Assembly (NCBI GenBank): GCA_002335605.1
Contig: BEDY01000014.1
Coordinates: forward strand, 186,001 to 250,000
Direction: 5' to 3'
DNA: 64,000 nt
DNA from: Prillingera fragicola
Taxonomy: Eukaryota; Basidiomycota; Tremellomycetes; Trichosporonales; Trichosporonaceae
Shown: piece after piece, positions 55,975 through 64,000 of the stretch
Layout: each line of letters starts with the position of its first letter
Numbering within the stretch: the first letter of the stretch is position 1
Translations under genes and position numbers: made by a program
Notes under the pieces: generated by a model
The model's database searches: none
What the model saw: only the letters and a program-made list of their open reading frames with translations
Told to the model about the DNA's origin: nothing

Positions 55975-57189
55975 ATGGCGGCAAAACCAGTCGCCATTGA
56001 TTACACTGCCTATCCACACATTTTTGATCGCATCATCGAACACGCGCCATACGAGTTTTTGGTCCTCCTTCGCCCAACCTGCAAGGCAATAAAGGACCGC
56101 GTCGACAGCCTCCTCACCGCGCATGTAGTCCTCGCCCCCGTGGCCGCCATACACGGCAGGCCGCCACAAGCCCTCGCCGTCGGCTGCCCCTCGGGACGGC
56201 TACCGAGTCTAATGGTCTGGCACTGCTCCCCGCAGCTGGGGCTTCAAGACCTGTCTGCGCGGGTGACGGACGGCGATGCCGAGCTGCTGCGCCTGCTGCG
56301 CCACGCGCGTGTAGTCGACCTCGCGCTCGAGGGCACGTCGTCGCGCCGCGCTCACGCGATTGCGAGGAGACTCCCAGCGGTGGACATGGTGCGGTTCTTC
56401 CACCCTCATCTGCGGGATCTGCCGGACCGAGAGGCGCGGGCGTTTGCCGCTGCGCAGAGGTCGGCTTGGAGCAGGATGTCGCTGCCACATCGGCGTGTGG
56501 CGTCTCCGCTACCCGCTGCGCACGGCGACGATGAGCGGGATCCTGCAAGCGTCGTCCCTCCAACGACACCTGGTAAGCAGCGAACGTCTGTTTTATTTTT
56601 CGATGCGCAGAACACTACATTCTTCCCACCGCCCTTCCTCCGCTCGCTCGCTGGCGGCACGACAAAGTTTGTCATGAACATCAACTATGACCCGCGCGAC
56701 TACGACCTCGCCGCGAGGGGCAAGTGGGTTGTCGAGGGCATCTACGCAAATACAGTGCGAGAGGCGGTTTTTGTCCTTCACGCAGATCAACTACCTCTCA
56801 ACATGCCGCTCGAGTCTCCTGCGTCCGACTTTAGCAATGGAGGCAGCTACGAGTCGACGCCGCCGACGTCGTGGATGCTGCGCTACATTGTGAACCACCT
56901 GGCCTACTTTCCCATTCTGCCGAATATGAGGTTTGCAAAGCACATCTTGGTTATTGATGGCGAGCTACCGCCTTGGGCTGGTGAGGAGAGGGAGGCAGTC
57001 GTGCGCACGCTGAAATACGAGATGCGGCAGGCTATGGAACTTGTCCTTTCCAAAATTGTGGGTGGGTCTACAGGGGTTCAGTGGATGAGGACAAAGCTGC
57101 TGTCTGAAATAGAGAGGATGGAGGTACTAAGACTTGACGAGTACCGGGAGAGGGAGGGGAGGGATGGCGTCTTGGCCACCGAGGAGTAG
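55975..57189 (+). CDS. F-box-like protein of unknown function
   Basis: Single open frame of 404 residues. The N-terminus (IDYTAYPHIFDRIIEHAPYE, then FLVLLRPTCKAIKDRVDSLL) has the helix pattern of an F-box (hydrophobic-Pro-x-hydrophobic, then L..LR.TCKA). I recall a similar N-terminus in many uncharacterised Trichosporonales proteins, but could not check. The rest alternates short beta-like and helical pieces: VVDLALEGTSSRRAHAIARR, TKFVMNINYDPRDYDLAARG, FVLHADQLPLNMPLES. A 38-bp intron-like segment (56573-56610, GTAAGC to GCGCAG) lies inside; removing it shifts the frame and soon gives a stop, and it lacks a CTGAC/CTAAC branch site. I therefore treat the gene as intronless. If the F-box is real, it would recruit a target to an SCF ubiquitin ligase. 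Confidence 0.75.
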   Translation: MAAKPVAIDYTAYPHIFDRIIEHAPYEFLVLLRPTCKAIKDRVDSLLTAHVVLAPVAAIHGRPPQALAVGCPSGRLPSLMVWHCSPQLGLQDLSARVTDGDAELLRLLRHARVVDLALEGTSSRRAHAIARRLPAVDMVRFFHPHLRDLPDREARAFAAAQRSAWSRMSLPHRRVASPLPAAHGDDERDPASVVPPTTPGKQRTSVLFFDAQNTTFFPPPFLRSLAGGTTKFVMNINYDPRDYDLAARGKWVVEGIYANTVREAVFVLHADQLPLNMPLESPASDFSNGGSYESTPPTSWMLRYIVNHLAYFPILPNMRFAKHILVIDGELPPWAGEEREAVVRTLKYEMRQAMELVLSKIVGGSTGVQWMRTKLLSEIERMEVLRLDEYREREGRDGVLATEE

Positions 57190-57732
57190 TGTGGCTTGGC
57201 TGTGTCGAGGCCGTCGAGGGATGTGTGCTGGACACTTTGGTATGTACATAGATTACGTCTAGCGATGATAGTCATGACTTCACAGCACAGCAGCAGATAT
57301 CGCATTTGCTACGTGCAGACTGATAAGAGTGAGTGAGCAGTGTCCATGGACTGTGGTGGACAGTGGTCCAACTAGAGCTGGGCCGAGGCTGTTCGGTGGC
57401 CATGACCCATTGATCAACGCCAAACAGGCCACGGATGATGTACTACTCTTTTCTCTTTCACAAATGCTCTCATCCACTTTCATGTCTGCTCTCTTCACCC
57501 CGCCACCTAGAAACCCCCTACAAAGACTCGGCCACGACACCCTATCTAATATCCTCGCCGCAGACGCTGCGCTCCGGCCAACAGTGACCACCTCAGCTCG
57601 TCCCAGTTGTGAGTCAGCCGCCATCCTCTGCGATCGTCCTGACCCTTCCACGTCCTCTTCCGCACCATGTTGTCCAGTCCTCTCCCTACAGCATCAGCTT
57701 GCACATGAACTGATATCCAGACCCACGACACA
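57190..57732. other. Intergenic, no gene seen
   Basis: About 540 bp with no supported gene. Short frames on both strands only. Confidence 0.45.
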
Positions 57733-58403
57733 ATGAGCGACACCACCTCCCCGCCGACTTCGCCACCTTCCTCACCCCACAGCCCCACCTGCTCCCCAGA
57801 CACATTCAGCTACACCGAAGAGCCTCTTTGCACAGAGTATCAACCAAACTGGACGTGCCAACCCAACTGGCCGTGCGGCCACCCCACCAATCCATGGATC
57901 TGGAGCTACTTTCCGGCCAACGCCCGCGTCCACTCTCCGCGCTGGAGCCGCTCCTCGCGTCGGCGCATGTTTGACACGTCCTTTCTGCAAGTCTCACCCA
58001 AATCGCGACACCGTCAACTAGCCAGCTCTTGCAGCAACAGCGCCACGGACGACTCGCGCACCAGTGACAGTTGCAGCGACGACCAACACTGTCGGCCGCA
58101 GAATGGCCCGAGCACCTCCACGGGGGCTTTGGCCGCGACGCGTACCCGCCCGGCACCGCGGGGCGACACGGTCCAGCGTACCGTTCTGTGGATCGAGGTA
58201 CATGGGGACTCGGGCAGGCGTACGGACTTGGTCTAGACTGTGCATGTAGAGCTGTTGCATGTTGTTGTCGTTGGATGGAAGCATGTGGATTAGTGAACTC
58301 TGCGTTGCTGGCTAATTCTGCCCCCGCTCCTGATGCCAAGTGGACTTCGATTGATAGAGAGGTGTTCAACATTACTCTCCTTTCCACCGAGCTTACAGAG
58401 TAA
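57733..58403 (+). CDS. Doubtful small Ser/Pro-rich gene, structure uncertain
   Basis: The first frame (57733 on) reads MSDTTSPPTSPPSSPHSPTC and continues to FDTSFLQ with a Cys/Trp/Pro-rich middle (CQPNWPCGHPTNPWIWSYF). A second frame from about 58076 reads AAEWPEHLHGGFGRDAYPPG and GTWGLGQAYGLGLD, which looks like real protein. A phase-0 splice from CTGCAA|GTCTCA to TTGCAG|CGACGA (about 57989 to 58075) would join them, but the donor is weak. The 3' end is unclear; it may stop at 58403. I do not recognise any family. It could also be noise in GC-rich DNA. Confidence 0.33.
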
Positions 58404-58533
58404 CTCGGGCACGCGCTTTACACTAAACGACTCGACAGGTTAGTACGATGAGCTCTGATCCGCATTGGAGCGGATCCCTGGACTTGTGCTGACCCGTTCC
58501 AGCTCTATTTACCAGCATTTGGAACGTGTCGCC

Positions 58534-59319
58534 ATGTCGTTCATGAACCCCTTTCGACGCGCGCAGGTCGAGCAGGAGTCGGGCCAGATCATCCTCCATA
58601 TCAAGTGGGGCCGTGACAAGTGAGTATTCCGGGCATTGGCCACGAGCACAGCGTCGGCGCCGAGTCCGGCGCCGTCCTAGTGCTGCCCAGCTCGGTGCAG
58701 AGCACGTCCGCTGACAACCAGGTTCAACATCCCCATCCCTCACCCCTCGTCGACCCCGCTGTCGACCCTTATCGCAACCCTGTCGCACCAGACGGGCATC
58801 AAGCCCGAGCAGCTCAAGCTCGTCTTCCGCGGCGCCGTCCTCAAGGACCCCTCACTGACGATTTCCGCGTACGGCATCGTCGACGGCTCCAACCTAGTGC
58901 TAATCGGCAAGGACGGCGACGTGCCCGCGCCCGCACCGGCGCCGCAGCCGCAGCAGGTGGTCAAGAAGAAGAACAAGCAGCCCGAGACGGATACCGAGCA
59001 GGTCCTCACTGACTGGATCCGCAACCTCGTCAACAACTGTGTCGACCCGCTGAGGGCGTCGATAGCGACGTTTGTCTCCCAGACCTCGCCCCATGCGACC
59101 AACAGGCCAAAGCATATTCCGCCCTTTGACCAGCTCCAGGCCGAGCACGCCAGGCTGAGTGAGCTGCTCCTCCGTGGACTGCTGGATATGGACGGCATCG
59201 AGATCCAGCCCGGATGGCAGCAGGCGCGCCAGGAACGCAAGGCTGGTGTCAAGCTGCTGCAGGGCGAGTTGACCAAGGTCGACGACGCTTGGGGGGAGCG
59301 CAAGCGTCTTGGCGCTTAG
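58534..59319 (+). CDS. BAG-domain co-chaperone with ubiquitin-like domain
   Basis: Predicted Hsp70 nucleotide-exchange factor of about 227 residues in two exons. Exon 1 (MSFMNPFRRAQVEQESGQII, LHIKWGRDK) begins a ubiquitin-like domain that continues after a roughly 100-bp intron with FNIPIPHPSSTPLSTLIATL, QLKLVFRGAVLKDPSLTISA and GSNLVLIGKDG. A linker rich in Pro, Ala and Lys follows. The C-terminal 110 residues form the BAG three-helix bundle (ETDTEQVLTDWIRNLVNNCV; LSELLLRGLLDMDGIEIQPG; RKAGVKLLQGELTKVDDAWG). S. pombe Bag101/Bag102 and animal BAG1 share this order. It would link Hsp70 clients to the proteasome or release ADP from Hsp70. There is no transmembrane segment at the N-terminus, unlike some fungal homologues. 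Confidence 0.88.
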
Positions 59320-59670
59320 GCATAGGGAGAGGCGAAGATTTCTGCCCAGAGAGAGAAGGCAGACTATAGACTCGGTTAGAATATCTCGTCCGCTTCAGTC
59401 AGTGTACGAGGTGGACGAGCCACAAACAGTAGAGGTTTCATGTATAGTCGCCGCGGACGCGTTGCATGAGGGTATCGTACAATGCACTTCTACTAGGACA
59501 CCACTTCAGTACCTGTGTAATGGGCGAGTGCGAGCGGTGGTGGGGGTTGGGAATGAAATGATGAAGACAAGTTGTATGGGTGGGAGTGTGGAAGAGTTGG
59601 AGAACAGCAGAGCAGTTTACGACCTGTGGTTAATCATCAGCGTCTAAAGGCGGCCAGCTAGCGGACAGAC
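59320..59670. other. Intergenic, no gene seen
   Basis: A 351-bp spacer between convergent 3' ends of the BAG gene and HMT1. Confidence 0.5.
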
Positions 59671-61030
<1,360 letters not shown>

Positions 61031-61320
61031 GGTGCTGCTAAGTGCTGACTGGGGTCAAGGTGTGTAAGAGATGAGGAGTGAGAGGAGGTTCAGCAGCGAG
61101 CAGGAGGGGGATGAGGTATGAGTAAACAGACGGGGGGATGGAGATGATCATAATCTTCAAGAGAGTATTTTGAATTGCCCAGATTCTGACGTGGATATTT
61201 TTTCAAACCAGGCACAAACCACGTGGCATTATCAGATCCAGGCACGGGTCAGACTTTATCCATCTGGGTCATGTTTTGATCAAGAACAGCTACCCATCAA
61301 TCACCCCACACGCAGGCAGC
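61031..61320. promoter_or_regulatory. Compact divergent promoter, HMT1 / RPP1
   Basis: A 290-bp spacer between two divergent housekeeping genes. It includes an AT-rich stretch at about 61149-61207 that may hold the shared core promoter. Confidence 0.45.
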
Positions 61321-62635
61321 ATGTACTACGACCTACACATCCCATACCCATCTCCAGACTTGGGTCTGGCTGGAAAGAAGAAGAAACAGCAGGGAAAGGG
61401 AAAGGGAAAAGCTACACAGGCAGACGAAGCTGTTCCTGTCCTTCCGGCAGACTGCTGGGCAGGTCTTTCAGGCAGCGAGCGCGCAGAGGTAGCTCGTCAG
61501 GTTGCATTGTCGGGACACTGTGAGTACAAGAGTCTTGTGTTATTTATTGAGCCTAGCTAACCAGACCAGTGGGATACACTGTTGCCGCGTACACCGTCAC
61601 TGCCGACCAGGCATCGCCCGTCACCCCCTGCCCGTTCGGCTCACCAGAGGCACGCTCGTTGCCATACCCCTCACTTGACCCTCGGTATGCCCAGCAGAGC
61701 TCTGAAGCTGGGCCCTCTCAGCCGACGCTGGTTCAGGTCACACGTTACCACATCAAGCTAGACGATGGAAAGCAGCACCCTATTGTGAGTGACCTTCCTG
61801 GCGGAAGTGACTGACGATAGACTGCTGGCAACACAAACTTGCTGCGCGACTATGATCTTTTGAGCGTCTATGTCGGAAGCGACAAGGCTCTTCAGGCCGC
61901 TTGCACGGACCTGTCCAACCCTGGCCCGAACCAGGTGAGCAGCCCACTTGTTGACAGAGGCTGGGACTGACGGCAAGATCTCCATTATCACTGTTCCCCT
62001 GCATGAGCGACCTTACCACTTCCGTCTCAATCGCAAGCAGATCAAGCAGGCACAGCGCAATGGCGTGGTGGTAAGTTGGTCCGTCATCTGCAAGGCTGAC
62101 CTCGCAGTTTGAGATCCTCTACTCTGCCGGCTTATTCCCGTCCCGATCAGTGCCAGCCGACATGGCGAGGAAGTATCGCCAGAACTTTCTCTCCAACGCT
62201 CGCGAGCTTGTTCGCGTTACTGGTGGCCAGAACATCATATTCTCATCAGGCCCTGGTGGTAGCACGGAGGGTATGCGCGGGCCGCTGGACGTCGTCAACC
62301 TGTGAGTTTCCTTTCCTGTCATCATGACTGACAACCAGCGCAACGGTTCTCGGCGTTCCTGCCAACTTTGCCAAGGACGCCGTCTCCCGCACTCCCAAGG
62401 AGGTTCTTCTCCGCTCCCGTGAGTTTTACCTGCATTGATGTATGCTGACCTCACAGAGGCACGCCGCACATACAAGGCGGTCTTGTCCGCGCCTCGACTA
62501 GTGCCTGCGGCGTCCGAGGCGAACGGCGCCGGGGTCGACGTCGAGATGGCTGCTGGGGGCAAAACGGAAGGCAAGCCTGTGAAGCGCGCTGGCGGTGAGG
62601 CTACTGGCGGTGCGGCCAAGAAGGTCAAGGCGTAG
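61321..62635 (+). CDS. RPP1: RNase P/MRP protein subunit Rpp1 (p30)
   Basis: Subunit shared by nuclear RNase P (tRNA 5' maturation) and RNase MRP (rRNA processing). About 350 residues in seven exons. The start reads MYYDLHIPYPSPDLGLAGKK, the standard opening of the family; an in-frame ATG 45 bp upstream is less likely. A Lys-rich insert follows. The PHP-like barrel shows VGYTVAAYTVTADQ, LLRDYDLLSVYVGSDKALQA, IISIITVPLHERPYHFRLNR with its conserved HERP-F core, and FEILYSAGLFPSRSVPADMA. Next is GGQNIIFSSGPGGSTEGMRG and PLDVVNLATVLGVP. The tail is low-complexity and Lys/Ala-rich. Introns are 36-50 bp and end CTGACGATAG, CTGACGGCAAG, CTGACCTCGCAG and similar. Confidence 0.94.
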
Positions 62636-63042
62636 ATAGATAGAGAGAGGCTGCCATGTGCATGCACGCAGCATTAGACGCGCTCAAGATCACAAATACG
62701 TTGTTGGCAGCAGGGTGCTGGAAATTGGGCAGTATTCATGATCATCTGCATGGATATTTTTGATGTTCTGCTAAAACCATACTGAATAGAACCTTGACAG
62801 ATACTGTCGAGCACATAGGCTGCAAAGAGCCAGCATGCATGCCCATCACCACAAGACACTTGCTCCCCACCACCCAGCCCGCTGCCACACCACGACGTCA
62901 CAACCCCAAGCCCCGTGCCTGACCGGGGGCATCGATCGTCCACCACGTCCAACACATTACCCGTCCACATACTCTCCATCCTCTTCCTCCCTTTCTGCTC
63001 TTCTTTCTCTCTACCCTTACCCCCAGTCTCTTTCTTGCAGAC
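62636..63042. other. Intergenic, promoter of twinfilin
   Basis: About 400 bp. The right end is pyrimidine-rich just before the ATG at 63043. No gene is seen. Confidence 0.45.
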
Positions 63043-64000
63043 ATGTCCGCTCCGTCTGGCATCCGCGTCCCGCAGGACCTAACCGCCGCTTTTGGAGAGG
63101 CCACGCAGAACGCCGAGGGAGTGCGTGCGCTCGTGTTCGTCATTGAGGGAGGTGAGTTTGCGATCTCGAGATGGTACGGAGCGGCGTGTGATGTGGATTG
63201 CACAGGCTGGGAGAGAGGATGGGATACCCTAGAGGGTGGGCAGCTCTTGAGGGATGCTCCGTCTTGAGCAGCGCTGGCGGCGGCTGTGCAGGATGTTTGT
63301 GTCTGTGTGCACCTTCCTCCGGACGGCAGCGATGAAGTGTGGGTCTTGCTTGCAGCAGCAGCAGCCCTGCGAGCTGGCGCTGTGTGACTAGTTAATTCTC
63401 GTCACGGCTTGTGCCTCCGTTACATCCAGCTCGCACGAGGACGCCGGTCCTTGTCCGTGTAGGATAAGCCCCCGGCCAGCGGATCTGCTGCTCGACTCAT
63501 GTCCTATCCTCGGCCTGAGTGGGCAACACGCCGAGCACACATATGCCTCTCAGCCATCTCCATCTACATCCATCGAGCTAACTTGTGCCAGAATCCTACA
63601 AGCACCTCACAACCGTCAAGTCCGAGGGCAGCTACACGGATGACATTGCGCTGCTCCCCAAGACATTGCCTAGCCAGCAGACTCCGGCCTCGTTTGCGTA
63701 CCGCCTCGACTCGAAGGCCGGCGGCGCGTACGAGTGGATGATGGTTACTTTTGTGCCCGATGACGCCGGCGTGAGTGCATTGCTGGGCGACGGAATAGTC
63801 GGTGGAGACCGCTGGACAGCCACGAAGTCGAGCCGTCCTGCCCCCATCGATGCGCCGCTCCCTGTCTTCATGAGCCTCATAGGTGCCAGAGCTGATTCTC
63901 CAGGTGCGCGCCAAGATGCTTCAGGCGAGCTCGCGCGCGGGCCTCCTCAAGTCGTTGGGCGCAAACAACTTCAAGCACGACTGGTTTGCGACTTCGTTGG
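63043..64000 (+). CDS. TWF1: Twinfilin, 5' part, cut by the window end
   Basis: Actin-monomer-binding protein with two ADF-H domains; only the N-terminal part is inside the window. The start reads MSAPSGIRVPQDLTAAFGEA and exon 1 ends FVIEG. A first intron of about 440 bp (about 63151-63592) is ten times the usual size here. Exon 2 gives ESYKHLTTVKSEGSYTDDIA, ASFAYRLDSKAGGAYEWMM and FVPDDAG. After a second intron of about 130 bp comes VRAKMLQASSRAGLLKSLGA, the conserved twinfilin helix that contacts actin, and FKHDWFATSL at the edge. The second ADF-H domain must lie beyond 64000. Confidence 0.9.

Noticed and set aside
56573..56610. Intron inside the F-box-like gene
   Set aside because: Removal shifts the frame into an early stop, the branch-site motif is missing, and the read-through frame stays coherent to the end. 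It is kept only as a finding to test.

Overview
The window is nuclear DNA of a basidiomycete fungus, most likely a tremellomycete and probably a member of the Trichosporonales. It is GC-rich. Nearly every gene is split by very short introns (about 33-60 bp, GTGAGT-type donors, a CTGAC or CTAAC branch site only a few bases before the AG). Genes lie on both strands with short spacers, and several pairs share one divergent promoter. The F-box-like protein at 55975-57189 resembles, from memory, a family expanded in Trichosporonales; the order is an inference. No mobile element, virus, CRISPR array or prokaryotic operon was seen.

Layout, left to right. 0.2-11.5 kb: a coiled-coil protein, an agmatinase-family enzyme with a signal peptide and C-terminal HDEL, a GNAT acetyltransferase, a ZIP zinc transporter and a Pro/Gln-rich coiled-coil protein. 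11.5-15 kb: a gene-poor stretch, an intron-containing tRNA-Leu(AAG) and a GDSL esterase (IAH1-like). 15-25.3 kb: a GH115 alpha-glucuronidase next to a hexose/alpha-glucoside-type MFS transporter (a plausible xylan-utilisation pair), NAD(P)HX epimerase and a DHA2 drug transporter. 25.6-35.6 kb: a small Pro-rich protein, a DUF2804 protein, RRP17, a LAT-type amino-acid permease, RFC subunit (RFC5), PHO13-type phosphatase and EAF6.

35.7-48 kb: a 27-bp tandem repeat, the intronless ER chaperone LHS1, a degenerate 53-bp minisatellite, an extended SDR, a cytochrome P450, a conserved coiled-coil protein, ribosomal protein eL42 (RPL42) built from microexons, and PAPS reductase (MET16). 48-64 kb: a very large ankyrin-RCC1-BTB-BTB protein with an RGG tail, mitochondrial intermediate peptidase OCT1, an F-box-like protein, a doubtful small gene, a BAG/UBL co-chaperone, arginine methyltransferase HMT1, RNase P/MRP subunit RPP1 and the 5' part of twinfilin, which runs off the end.

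Most of the content is housekeeping. The most unusual items are the RPL42 structure (start codon split by an intron, then exons of 9, 6 and 14 nt), an agmatinase apparently retained in the ER lumen, a 19-bp motif repeated upstream of the GH115 gene, possible alternative first exons at 9104-11468, and the RGG-tailed IBTK-like protein. I did not find a clearly new multi-gene system. Intron positions were placed by eye from splice signals and reading frame, so they need transcript support.
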